A DNA stretch of 16,294 nt. Origin: Acidobacteriota bacterium. GTDB taxonomy: Bacteria; Acidobacteriota; UBA6911; RPQK01; JAPXNP01. The DNA is taken from the NCBI GenBank assembly GCA_030614585.1, contig JAUWTT010000027.1:1-16294 (forward strand), in the 5' to 3' direction. How positions within the stretch are numbered: position 1 is the stretch's first letter; each line of letters begins with the position of its first letter. The notes beneath the pieces were generated by a model. It did no database searches. It was not told the DNA's origin and was given only the letters and a program-made list of their open reading frames with translations. Below are positions 6,517 to 14,470 of the stretch, one piece after another. The position numbers and the translations under genes are program-made.

Positions 6517-7749
6517 ATGAAAATCGGATGGGAACCTGGCTTCATACTGGTAATCTGTTTGCTTTCTGCTCATTGCACGGGGCCTCCCGTGCCAATACCT
6601 GAGCCTGATGCGGAGAGCCCAGCCCCAGTTGATTTGGTAGTCTTAGATCCCTCTGGAGTTCAATTGGGCGGGATCGAGGTCGCGGAAGTCGAAACCGCCA
6701 TCATCCCTGAGATCTTGAGTGTGGCCGGACGGGTTGGAGTTAACGAGAATCAAACGGTTCGGGTTGGGACAATAGTCGACGGGCGCATTTCACGGGTCCT
6801 CAGGAACGTTGGTGACAGGGTCAAGAAGGGAGATCGATTGGCTGATTTGGCCAGTCCTGAAGTCGATGATACCCGTGCCCAGTACGCAAAGGCCCATACT
6901 GAGCTGGAACACTGCAGAGCGGAATTAGCATACCGTGAACGTCTGAAGGACCGAGCGGAGCGACTTTATGACCTGAAGGCTGGTTCGCTCGTGGAGCTTC
7001 AAGCGGCTGAAGCTGAGGTACATCAATACGAGATCAAGGCGAAGATCGCGCAGACGGAGGTAGGCAGGCTCGAAGAACGCTTGGAGCACCTGGGCCTAAC
7101 CGTCGAAGGCGCGCTCGAGGAGTACACCGAGGAGCACGGGGTGAAATCGGGTGAGTACAAAGAACTCGAAAGCGTCCCGGTCGTGGCTCCGGGGGAAGGG
7201 ACAATTCTGGAGAGGAATGTGTCGCAGGGCACGGTAGTCGGTTCCTTGGATGATCTGTTCGTAATCAGTGATTTAACCATGCTCTGGGTTCATGCCGAGG
7301 TGCCGGAAACATATCTGGCTGCGCTAGGCGTGGGACAGAAGGCAAGCGTTGTTGTTGAAGCTTATCCGGATAAGATATTCCCATCTCGCCTGGCCTACAT
7401 TGGGCACGTGCTGAACCCTGCAACAAGAACAATCCAGGTTCGTTGTGAGACCGGAAATGCCGGACTGCTTCTGCGCCCTGAGATGTACGCGACGGTCAGT
7501 TTTGAATTGGGTGGGGGAGCTGAGTCGGTCTTCGTTCCCAGAGAATCGATCCAGAACGTCGATGGGAAGACTGTGGTATTCGTCCACGATGGCGGTTCTC
7601 AGTTCCGAATGCGGGAAGTTCAGGTGGGCCGAACCTCCGAATCAAGAATCATCATCGAGGCTGGTCTCACGGTCGGGGAAAAGGTTGCCACTGAAGGGAG
7701 CTTCCTTCTGAAATCTGAAATGCTGAAAGGGCAACTCGCTGAGGAGTGA
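6517..7749 (+). CDS. RND efflux periplasmic adaptor (CzcB/CusB-type membrane fusion protein)
   Basis: The 410-residue adaptor links the inner-membrane pump to the outer-membrane channel. It has an N-terminal hydrophobic segment with Cys at residue 20 (LLSAHC). This resembles a lipobox, but His at -1 is unusual, so lipidation is uncertain. The first lipoyl half VGTIVDGRISRVLRNVGDRV is at about residues 83-102. A coiled-coil hairpin at about 115-210 is rich in Glu, Ala, Arg and Leu. The second lipoyl half PVVAPGEGTILERNVSQGTVV is followed by the beta-barrel (LWVHAEVPETYL) and a membrane-proximal domain. No His-rich or Met-rich metal-binding tail is seen. Its stop codon shares one base with the ATG of the pump gene, so translation is probably coupled. 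Confidence 0.93.
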   Translation: MKIGWEPGFILVICLLSAHCTGPPVPIPEPDAESPAPVDLVVLDPSGVQLGGIEVAEVETAIIPEILSVAGRVGVNENQTVRVGTIVDGRISRVLRNVGDRVKKGDRLADLASPEVDDTRAQYAKAHTELEHCRAELAYRERLKDRAERLYDLKAGSLVELQAAEAEVHQYEIKAKIAQTEVGRLEERLEHLGLTVEGALEEYTEEHGVKSGEYKELESVPVVAPGEGTILERNVSQGTVVGSLDDLFVISDLTMLWVHAEVPETYLAALGVGQKASVVVEAYPDKIFPSRLAYIGHVLNPATRTIQVRCETGNAGLLLRPEMYATVSFELGGGAESVFVPRESIQNVDGKTVVFVHDGGSQFRMREVQVGRTSESRIIIEAGLTVGEKVATEGSFLLKSEMLKGQLAEE

Positions 7750-10700
7750 TGTCTTTACGCTCATTTGTTGACTTTCACCTTAATCATCCGCTTTTTGTAC
7801 TGGCCGGCCTTTTGGGGATCATTGGTCTCGGTCTATGGGCCCTGACGAACATTTCAATTGATGCTTTTCCCGACCTCACAAACAACCAGGTTGTGGTGAT
7901 CACCGAGTCTCCCGGTATGGCCCCGATCGAGGTTGAGCAGTTAGTGACTTTCCCGATTGAATCGGCCCTGATGGGGTTGCCGAATACGGAAGAAGTACGC
8001 TCCATCTCAAAATTGGCCCTGTCGATCGTCACGGTGGTGTTTGACGATTCAGTCGATATTTACTTCGCCAGACAGTTGGTCAATGAACGGCTTCAGGAAG
8101 CACGCTCCCGGATTCCTGAAGGCCTCGAATCAACTCTGGGGCCGGTCGCTACAGCGTTTGGGGAGATCTACCAATACACTCTGGAAGGGGAGGATTACTC
8201 CCCGATGGAGCTGAAATCAACCCAGGATTGGGAGATTAAGTACCAACTCCGGGCCGTTCCAGGAGTCAGTGAAATCAACACCTGGGGTGGGTTCACGAGG
8301 CAGATCCATGTTGTCGTCTCGCCGGACAGGTTAAGAAGCTACTCTTTGAGGTTGCGCGATGTTTACCAACGAATCCGCGACAACAATGCCAACTTCGGTG
8401 GTGGCTTCATTGAACACCAGAACGAGCAATACACGGTGAGGGGTCTCGGCCGCGCAAAAGGTTTGACCGATTTGGAACAGATTGTTGTCACGAGCCTGGC
8501 CGGCACGCCTGTTTATCTGAGAGATGTAGCGACGATTACCGATGGGCCTATGCTGCGGCAGGGGGCCGTCACACGGGACGGGAAGGGCGAAACTGTTTCC
8601 GGCATGGTGATCATGCTCAAGGACGCGAACGGGAAGAAGGTCAACGAGTTGGTGAAGGATCGCCTGAAAGAAGTCGAACCCTCTTTACCGACGGGCGTTT
8701 CGATTCAATCATTCTACGACCAGTCGGAGGTTATTGACCGGACGATTCGAACTGTACGGAACAACCTTCTGGAAGGAGGTGCGCTCGTCGTCGTGGTTCT
8801 TCTTCTCTTCCTGGGAAACTTCCGTGCAGCAATCATCGTGGCGGCCGTGATTCCGCTTTCTATGCTGATCGGTTTTGTGGGCATGGTCATTTTTGGGGGT
8901 TCGGCCAACCTCATGAGCTTGGGTGCAATCGACTTCGGGTTGATCGTCGACGGCTCGGTAGTGATGATGGAGAATTTTATTCGCCGGTTGCAGGGGCGAA
9001 AAGAACCTCATCAGTCAACATTTCAGGAAATCCGTGCCGCCGCTCACGAAGTTGCCCGTCCAATCGTATTTGGGATAGCAATAATCATCGCTGTTTACTT
9101 GCCCGTCTTCACTCTGGAGGGCTTGGAGGGACGTATGTTCCGGCCGATGGCCGTGACCGTTTGTTCCGCGATTTTGGGTTCCTTGATTCTCGCGCTCACT
9201 GTTGTTCCTGCGGCTTCAGTCCTGTTCTTCCGAAAGCCACTTCGTCCGCATCGGGAACGGTGGATGTCCGCATTGCGAAACTGGTATTCACGACTGCTTC
9301 CACACTTGTTGGACCATCGACTGGTGGTGGTTGCGGTGTCTGTTCTGGTTGTCGGAGTCGCCATCGGCTCTCTTGCTTTCATAGGAACTGAATTCATGCC
9401 ACGTCTGGATGAAGGGTCGATCCTCATCGAGACACGAAAGCTCCCCAGTGTCTCCCTATCAGAGTCAGTTTCCATCAGTACGAAGATCGAGAAGATAATC
9501 AAAAAGTTTCCCGAGGTGGAAAGCGTTGTCACTAAGCTCGGCCGGCCTGACCTGGCGACCGAGGCCATGGGTATCTATCAGGGCGACGTATACGTTCAGC
9601 TGAAGCCAAGAGAGGAGTGGGTAACAGCAACCTCAAAAGAGGGCTTGATTGAGGCGTTGGATGAGGAATTGAGAAAGTTTCCCGGAGTTGCCTATAACTT
9701 CACTCAGCCCATGGCCATGAGGCTCGATGAAGTCGTATCCGGGGTAAAAGCGGATGTTGCGGTCAAGATCTTCGGTGAGGATGAGGTGGTGTTGACTGAA
9801 GCAGCTGATCGTGTCTTGAGAGTTCTTTCCAAGGTCCCGGGTGCCGCGGATGTACAGGCGGAAATCTTCACTGGTGCCGCAGAATGGCAGGTGGTGCCGA
9901 AACGTGCGGAATTGGCGAGGTATGGACTCAACGTTTCCGATGTTCGAGAGCTGATAGAAGCGGCTGTAGGAGGATTGAGGGTCACCGAAGTTGTCGAAGG
10001 TCGGAGACGTTTCGAGGTTGTCCTGAAGCTGGATACTGGGGTCGGACACGATAGGCAATCGTTGCTGCGGTTGCGTATGGATGCTCCGGGAGGTGAGGTG
10101 ATCGAACTCGGTCGCGTGGCTGAAATCCGGCAGATGAGTGCTCCCGAGATCGTCAATCGGGAGAACGGTCAGCGCCGGATTGTTGTCCAGGCCAATGTGC
10201 GCGGTCGAGATTTGGGAGGCTTTGTCTCAGACGCGCAGCAGTTGATTACCGAGGCGGTTTCGCTTCCTCCCGGCTACTACTTCCAGTGGGGCGGGCAATT
10301 CGAGAATCAGGAGCGGGCTATGAATCGCTTGATGGTTGTAGTTCCGATGGCGATTCTGATCATTTTTGCCTTGCTTTTTGCATCCTTTAGCTCTGTGAAA
10401 CAGGCTTTGCTGGTTCTGATGAATGTACCCTTTGCTGCTGTTGGTGGCATAGCAGCTCTTTGGATAAGGGATCTGAACCTGAGCCTCTCGGCCTCAATCG
10501 GTTTTATTGCCGTTTTTGGGGTAGCGGTGTTAAACGGCGTGGTACTGGTTTCCCAGATTAACCGCCTCATGGAAGAGGGGAAACCAGTGAGGGAAGCGAT
10601 CATTGAGGGCGCCTCCGTTCGATTAAGGCCGGTATTGATGACGGCATTAGTGGCAAGCCTGGGTTTTGTTCCAATGGCTCTTGCGACGTCAGCCGGAGCT

Positions 10701-10850
10701 GAGGTTCAACGACCCCTGGCAACGGTAGTGATCGGCGGGCTGGTCACATCTACGATCCTGACACTGATCGTCCTGCCTACCCTTTTCTCGATCTGTTGTG
10801 AACGGAAGAGCCTTGGAAACGACCAGGTCCTACGAGTTGGGGAATCTTAA
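7749..10850 (+). CDS. Heavy-metal efflux RND pump (CzcA/CusA family), divalent-type signature
   Basis: This 1033-residue inner-membrane proton antiporter has the duplicated 12-helix RND layout with two large periplasmic loops. The TM4 signature AIDFGLIVDGSVVMMEN places acidic residues at D395, D401 and E408, with the same D-x5-D-x6-E spacing as Cupriavidus CzcA (divalent Zn/Co/Cd). CusA-type Cu/Ag pumps lack this pattern. Other family marks: NQVVVITESPGMAPIEVEQLVTFPIE, SISKLALSIVTVVF, QPMAMRLDEVVSGVKADVAVKIFG and FGVAVLNGVVLVSQINRL. Divalent metal export is therefore the likely role, without telling which metal. ATG 7749 overlaps the adaptor stop by one base and has GAGGAG just upstream; GTG 7746 is the alternative. 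A hairpin repeat follows immediately after the stop. Confidence 0.95.
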   Translation: MSLRSFVDFHLNHPLFVLAGLLGIIGLGLWALTNISIDAFPDLTNNQVVVITESPGMAPIEVEQLVTFPIESALMGLPNTEEVRSISKLALSIVTVVFDDSVDIYFARQLVNERLQEARSRIPEGLESTLGPVATAFGEIYQYTLEGEDYSPMELKSTQDWEIKYQLRAVPGVSEINTWGGFTRQIHVVVSPDRLRSYSLRLRDVYQRIRDNNANFGGGFIEHQNEQYTVRGLGRAKGLTDLEQIVVTSLAGTPVYLRDVATITDGPMLRQGAVTRDGKGETVSGMVIMLKDANGKKVNELVKDRLKEVEPSLPTGVSIQSFYDQSEVIDRTIRTVRNNLLEGGALVVVVLLLFLGNFRAAIIVAAVIPLSMLIGFVGMVIFGGSANLMSLGAIDFGLIVDGSVVMMENFIRRLQGRKEPHQSTFQEIRAAAHEVARPIVFGIAIIIAVYLPVFTLEGLEGRMFRPMAVTVCSAILGSLILALTVVPAASVLFFRKPLRPHRERWMSALRNWYSRLLPHLLDHRLVVVAVSVLVVGVAIGSLAFIGTEFMPRLDEGSILIETRKLPSVSLSESVSISTKIEKIIKKFPEVESVVTKLGRPDLATEAMGIYQGDVYVQLKPREEWVTATSKEGLIEALDEELRKFPGVAYNFTQPMAMRLDEVVSGVKADVAVKIFGEDEVVLTEAADRVLRVLSKVPGAADVQAEIFTGAAEWQVVPKRAELARYGLNVSDVRELIEAAVGGLRVTEVVEGRRRFEVVLKLDTGVGHDRQSLLRLRMDAPGGEVIELGRVAEIRQMSAPEIVNRENGQRRIVVQANVRGRDLGGFVSDAQQLITEAVSLPPGYYFQWGGQFENQERAMNRLMVVVPMAILIIFALLFASFSSVKQALLVLMNVPFAAVGGIAALWIRDLNLSLSASIGFIAVFGVAVLNGVVLVSQINRLMEEGKPVREAIIEGASVRLRPVLMTALVASLGFVPMALATSAGAEVQRPLATVVIGGLVTSTILTLIVLPTLFSICCERKSLGNDQVLRVGES

Positions 10851-10905
10851 CCACCAAGACACAAAAGCACCAAGAACTATAGTGTTTAAGTGATTTAGTG
10901 GTTAG
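10846..10905. repeat. Imperfect inverted repeat of the 'accaccaagacac' type between convergent genes
   Basis: The left arm CTTAACCACCAAGACAC (10846-10862) includes the RND stop codon. It pairs imperfectly with GTGATTTAGTGGTTAG (10890-10905), about 12 of the central 15 positions. The first 14 bases of the left-arm core match the repeat at 1436-1468 in reverse orientation. It sits between the ends of the efflux operon and the feo operon, so it could serve as a two-way transcript end, although classical U-tracts are absent. Confidence 0.6.
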
Positions 10906-10936
10906 ACCCACTTCCAGTTCCCAGGTCCCGTATAAC

Positions 10937-11806
10937 CTACCCGAATTCGAAACCTGCAAGGCAGAATATTTTTCCCGGTTGTCCTGGATAGAGGTTATCC
11001 CCACGATACATTCGGTTCAGCGTTCGCTTGCGTTCGAATCCGTATTCCTCGAGCAATCCAACGATGTGAGAGTTCACTACCGGAATGTCCACAATCACCG
11101 GCGTTCCGGCGGTCGCGACAAGCGCCGCCTGCAGGAGTGACCGAGCGATCTCAGGTGTCTGGGCGACAAGTGGACCCACTTGGTGCGCATTTGAGCCGGG
11201 ACGTCCCAGGACAAACCCCTTGGGGCAGGTTGGTTCACCATGGGCAAAACTGAAACGGCCCTTATTGAGATATCGTTTCAATAGGCGTTTTCTTGAAGCT
11301 CCAAATGCACTTACGTCCAGATCCTCTATGGCCTGCAAGTGTTGCTTCGAAAGATAGACAATCTCCGTCTCATCTGGCGATGGAGAAAGGTGGAACTCCG
11401 CTCGGTTCAAAAACCAGCGTTCTACCTGGTATTCAGTCTGGAATCCCATTCGACTGTAGACCTTGGCGCCTGCATCTGTTGCATCAAGTTTCAGGCAGCA
11501 GCAGCCTCTTGCGTCGAGGTAAGAGATCATGTGCTTCATCATCCTGGTTGCTATCCCCTGCCTACGATAGCCGGGGTCAACGAGGATCATTCCGATCCAG
11601 CCGAATCGGTTCGCGAAATTGAAGGCTGTTCCGGTGGTGACAACTTCGCCATCCAGTTCCCCCACGAAACAACCCGTTGGCTCAATCTCGAGGAAACCTT
11701 GCCAGTCTGCTTCAACTTGGTTCCAACCAGCGAGTTCCTTCAGTCGCATTCCGGCGCCGATGTCTTCCTCGCTCATGGGTCGAAGTCGAAACTCTGATAA
11801 CTCCAT
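10937..11806 (-). CDS. GNAT N-acetyltransferase with second acetyltransferase-like domain
   Basis: The N-terminal half of this 289-residue protein is a standard GNAT fold. The acetyl-CoA pyrophosphate loop VDPGYRRQGIATRMM is at residues 76-90, followed by KLDATDAGAKVYSRMGF with Y117 in the usual catalytic region. The C-terminal half (about 135-289) matches the pattern of the Acetyltransf_18 type domain found in YitH-like proteins (EDLDVSAFGASRKRLLKRYL ... GPLVAQTPEIARSLLQAAL ... VDIPVVNSHIVGLLEEYGF). The substrate is unknown. The ATG has a clear AGAGGGA site upstream. It lies 20 bases after feoA on the same strand, so it is probably the last gene of the feo transcript. A role in iron biology is only suggested by that position. 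Confidence 0.88.
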   Translation of the reverse strand: MELSEFRLRPMSEEDIGAGMRLKELAGWNQVEADWQGFLEIEPTGCFVGELDGEVVTTGTAFNFANRFGWIGMILVDPGYRRQGIATRMMKHMISYLDARGCCCLKLDATDAGAKVYSRMGFQTEYQVERWFLNRAEFHLSPSPDETEIVYLSKQHLQAIEDLDVSAFGASRKRLLKRYLNKGRFSFAHGEPTCPKGFVLGRPGSNAHQVGPLVAQTPEIARSLLQAALVATAGTPVIVDIPVVNSHIVGLLEEYGFERKRTLNRMYRGDNLYPGQPGKIFCLAGFEFG

Positions 11807-11826
11807 CCAGTTCCCTCTCGTTGTTA

Positions 11827-12063
11827 TTATAGACGCAAGACAAAGATCTTTCGTGCCACGGCAGGCTCCAGAGCCAGTTCAGCTTCGTCAGTCTGAACAA
11901 TATAACTGGGGAATCTTTGCTTAACCTGAATCTCTATGCCGGCATAGAGGCCGTACCCGGCAAGTTCCGTGGCCTCGTGCCCTTCGATCCGGACGATTCT
12001 GGCTCGTTCACGGGGATTCAGTTTTGTCAGTGGATCAACGTCTGTCGACGAGTCTCGCTCCAT
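11827..12063 (-). CDS. feoA: FeoA domain protein (ferrous iron transport accessory)
   Basis: A 78-residue SH3-like protein with the FeoA pattern: LTKLNPRERARIVRIEG, a helix ELAGYGLYAGIEIQVKQRFP and a closing strand LALEPAVARKIFVLRL. FeoA is a small cytoplasmic partner needed for FeoB-dependent ferrous iron uptake. I start at ATG 12063, eight bases after the feoB stop. A longer reading to 12171 would overlap feoB and add residues unlike FeoA. The upstream bases contain no strong Shine-Dalgarno, so re-initiation after feoB is likely. Gene order feoB then feoA is the reverse of the common feoA-feoB order. Confidence 0.88.
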   Translation of the reverse strand: MERDSSTDVDPLTKLNPRERARIVRIEGHEATELAGYGLYAGIEIQVKQRFPSYIVQTDEAELALEPAVARKIFVLRL

Positions 12064-12071
12064 AGCGCGGC

Positions 12072-14084
12072 TCAAAGAACGATTCCAAACGTGTGTAGCA
12101 ACCAGTTGAGTACTCCCCCTACGCAAACCGCGTATACGAAAACGAACGCGATCATTCCCAGGGCCTTCCACAGCCCCTGTTCTTTAACAATTACCAGGGA
12201 ATTGGCAATGCAGGGAACGAACAGAGTAAGTACAACGAGGCCTACGACAATCTGAATCGAATCCAGTTGTCCTTGGCGGGATAAGTCAAATAGGCCGGCA
12301 GCCCCATAATCTCGTCGAAGGAATCCTACCAGGAATACCGCTGCCGCCTCCTTTGGCAATCCCAAAAGACCCGTAATGACGGGTTCAGAGGCCGAGGTGA
12401 TCTTGCCCAACAACTGGAGTTTGTCCAATACGAATAATGCCAAGGCCCCAATCGCGAACAAAGGCAGAGCCTCCTTGAGAAACCAGACAACCCTCCAATA
12501 GGTTTTCCTGAAGATGTTTTTCCAGTCCGGGTACCTGATGGGCGGAACCTCCAGGACAAAGCTGCTGCGTTGGCCTGGATAGAGCTTGGAAAGTACGAAT
12601 CCGACAAACACCAACTGGGAGGCTACCGTTCCGAAAACGATGAGTAGTGCTTTCAAGGAAATACCGGAAGTAATACCCAGTATGACTCCGAGCTGTGCAG
12701 AGCAGGGCACCCCCAGAGCCAGCAGGAACGTCGCTACGAATCGTTCCTTCTTCGACCGTAGGATCCGCGTCGTCATCGTCGCCATAGTCACGCATCCTAA
12801 CCCCAGCACCATCGGCAGAAGAGCCTTTCCGTGGAGCCCCATGGCGCGAAGTAATCGGTCAGAAAGGATGGACAGACGGGGTAAGTATCCGCTGTCCTCG
12901 AGGAAACTGAAAGCGATGAAGAAAGTCGAGACCACCGGGAGCACGATGGCGACGGCATACGCAATTCCCATCGAAACAACCCCGTATTGTCCGACTACTA
13001 AGTCGTTCAAGAAGCCACTCGGAAGGATGTCTTGGAGAAATGGAGTGACGTAGCCTGAAAAGATGCCCTCTTCCAGGATGCCCACCAAGGTTTGGGCTCC
13101 CAAAACGCCTACGAGTTGAAAGACAAGCGACATCGTGACGACCAGAATCAGCGTTCCGGGCAGCACCTGGCGAGCCCACACCCCAAACCGCTCATTGAAT
13201 CCGTGGTCTTTTCCGACGGCCCACAGCACTGGCACCAATACGGGAAGGAGGTATGCCAGGATCACCGTTAAGGATTCAGTCAGGATTTCAGGAAAGTCTT
13301 GCGTCTCAAAAAAGGTTTGGAAGCTGGTCGCCAGAGTGGGTAGCCCAAGCCATGCTCCAAAGTAATTCTCAAGGTGAAGCAGTGAACCGAAGAGCGCCAG
13401 GAAAGTAAACCATTTCGTTCGCGTTTCAAGTTTCTGCGTTTCTCCGGGGGTGGAGCGCTGAGCCGACGCCAGAGCATCCTCGACCCACTGGAAAGGTTCA
13501 TGACCATTCAAAGAGCAGCGTTGGCGTGATCGCAGTACTTTCTTCAGGCCATCCAAGCCGGCTCCCGTCGTGGCTACGGTTTGTACAACGGGTATGCCGA
13601 GTTTCTTCGACAGGATATCGGCATCCACGTAGATTCCCTTCCGTTCGCACTCATCCATCATATTCAGAGTGAGAACCATCGGGATGCCAAATTGAGCAAG
13701 TTGGGCCGTGAGCCGTAAGGTCCGACGCATATTCTTGGCGTCAGCCACCTGGACAATCAACTCAGGGCTGTCTTCCTGCAGGACTCTGAGGGCGGCCCTT
13801 TCATCTTCAGTGCTTGCGTAAGTACTGTTGATCCCCGGTGTGTCTATAATCTCAACAGTCTCGCCATCCAGATTGACCCGCCCGTGAAAAATCTCAACCG
13901 TCGTTCCAGGGAAGTTGGAAATGGTTACGTAGCGTGATGTGAGTCGAGAAAACACAACAGACTTGCCAACATTCGCTTGGCCAATCAGGACAACACGCCC
14001 TGTATCCGGAAGGGCGGGATTGTCCAGCACTACGAGTTCGGATGGATCCTCCAGCAGTACGGTTGCTTTTGACCTACTTCCCAT
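12072..14084 (-). CDS. feoB: Ferrous iron transporter FeoB (GTPase-permease), divergent type
   Basis: FeoB imports Fe(II) through the inner membrane using an N-terminal GTPase. In 670 residues the G motifs are G1 GQANVGKS (35-42), G2 T61 in SNFPGTTVE, G3 DTPG (81-84), G4 NMMD (141-144) and a loose G5 ATTGAG (171-176). The membrane half has Gate-type repeats and keeps the key cysteines in GLGCVTMATMTTR and VPCSAQLGV. The canonical GCNVPA is changed to GCVTMA, and G3 is DTPG rather than DLPG. The protein is shorter than E. coli FeoB (about 770). I start at ATG 14084 with AGG close upstream; TTG 14105 is possible. A Fur-like palindrome lies upstream. An MMR_HSR1/permease relative is unlikely given feoA beside it. 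Confidence 0.93.
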   Translation of the reverse strand: MGSRSKATVLLEDPSELVVLDNPALPDTGRVVLIGQANVGKSVVFSRLTSRYVTISNFPGTTVEIFHGRVNLDGETVEIIDTPGINSTYASTEDERAALRVLQEDSPELIVQVADAKNMRRTLRLTAQLAQFGIPMVLTLNMMDECERKGIYVDADILSKKLGIPVVQTVATTGAGLDGLKKVLRSRQRCSLNGHEPFQWVEDALASAQRSTPGETQKLETRTKWFTFLALFGSLLHLENYFGAWLGLPTLATSFQTFFETQDFPEILTESLTVILAYLLPVLVPVLWAVGKDHGFNERFGVWARQVLPGTLILVVTMSLVFQLVGVLGAQTLVGILEEGIFSGYVTPFLQDILPSGFLNDLVVGQYGVVSMGIAYAVAIVLPVVSTFFIAFSFLEDSGYLPRLSILSDRLLRAMGLHGKALLPMVLGLGCVTMATMTTRILRSKKERFVATFLLALGVPCSAQLGVILGITSGISLKALLIVFGTVASQLVFVGFVLSKLYPGQRSSFVLEVPPIRYPDWKNIFRKTYWRVVWFLKEALPLFAIGALALFVLDKLQLLGKITSASEPVITGLLGLPKEAAAVFLVGFLRRDYGAAGLFDLSRQGQLDSIQIVVGLVVLTLFVPCIANSLVIVKEQGLWKALGMIAFVFVYAVCVGGVLNWLLHTFGIVL

Positions 14085-14110
14085 AACCTGATCACTTGGC
14101 TTCAATCTGT

Positions 14111-14129
14111 ATTGAAAATGGATTTCAAT
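14111..14129. promoter_or_regulatory. Fur-box-like palindrome upstream of feoB
   Basis: ATTGAAAATGGATTTCAAT has perfect 7-bp arms (ATTGAAA/TTTCAAT) around five bases. It matches 15 of 17 positions of the TTGAAAATNATTTTCAA form of Fur site known from deltaproteobacteria. It ends 26 bases before the feoB ATG. On the minus strand a weak TTGAAA / TACAGA promoter pair would straddle it. Iron-dependent repression by a Fur-family protein is the natural reading. Confidence 0.55.
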
Positions 14130-14383
14130 TTCAACTCAAGATTCTACTCCAAAGTTTCCGTTGCGTCATCCTAATTGGCGAGAATCTCCGGATTCGAGCT
14201 TCGAACTTCCTCTTTTCCGGTTTGAGCAACGGGGCCTTTAACGCGCTGGACTGAGGCGATATCATGGTGCCTATCGGACCGCAAGGAATGGATGAGTTCC
14301 TCTCCATTTGAGCATCCTTTTACAGGGAAAGGCGGGATGGCGACCCTGGAAGAGGGGAATGCCGCCGCAGTTGCTCGAGATTC
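14130..14383. other. Gene-poor spacer upstream of feoB, no recognisable gene
   Basis: No ORF here has family-like residues on either strand. The minus-strand reading near 14174-14230 ends in a 'VRSSNPEILAN' string reminiscent of spurious translations across tRNA genes. The DNA does not fold as a tRNA: the T-stem halves around CTCGAAT do not pair. From about 14300 rightward the sequence becomes GC-richer and begins the run of gene fragments. Confidence 0.5.
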
Positions 14384-14428
14384 GGGACGGGGACGGAGGA
14401 CTACTTCTGTGGATCCTACAACTTCCAC
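14384..14428 (+). pseudogene. Remnant of a DUF2961 protein motif
   Basis: The reading frame starting at 14384 gives GTGTEDYFCGSYNFH, a near-exact copy of the most conserved motif of DUF2961 proteins (GTGTEDYF followed by a Gly-aromatic stretch). DUF2961 is the family later recognised as containing glycan-cleaving enzymes. Nothing upstream in any frame continues the domain, and no start codon lies in frame. The frame opens after a TGA at 14309-14311 and runs without stop into the ATG of the next ORF. It reads as a leftover fragment of a lost gene. The 14-residue match is short but highly specific. Confidence 0.55.
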
Positions 14429-14470
14429 GTTCGGGATCCGCAGTGGACACGAATCACAGGAGAACGGTGG

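Noticed and set aside
5881..6573. 230-codon minus-strand frame opposite the TolC-type gene.
   Set aside because: Shadow of the channel gene; low-complexity, Pro/Arg/Ser-rich translation and no upstream signals.
14171..14240. Possible tRNA or tRNA remnant on the minus strand (translation ending VRSSNPEILAN, CTCGAATCC-like loop).
   Set aside because: The T-stem halves do not pair, no anticodon arm or acceptor stem can be drawn, and the resemblance rests on a short string.
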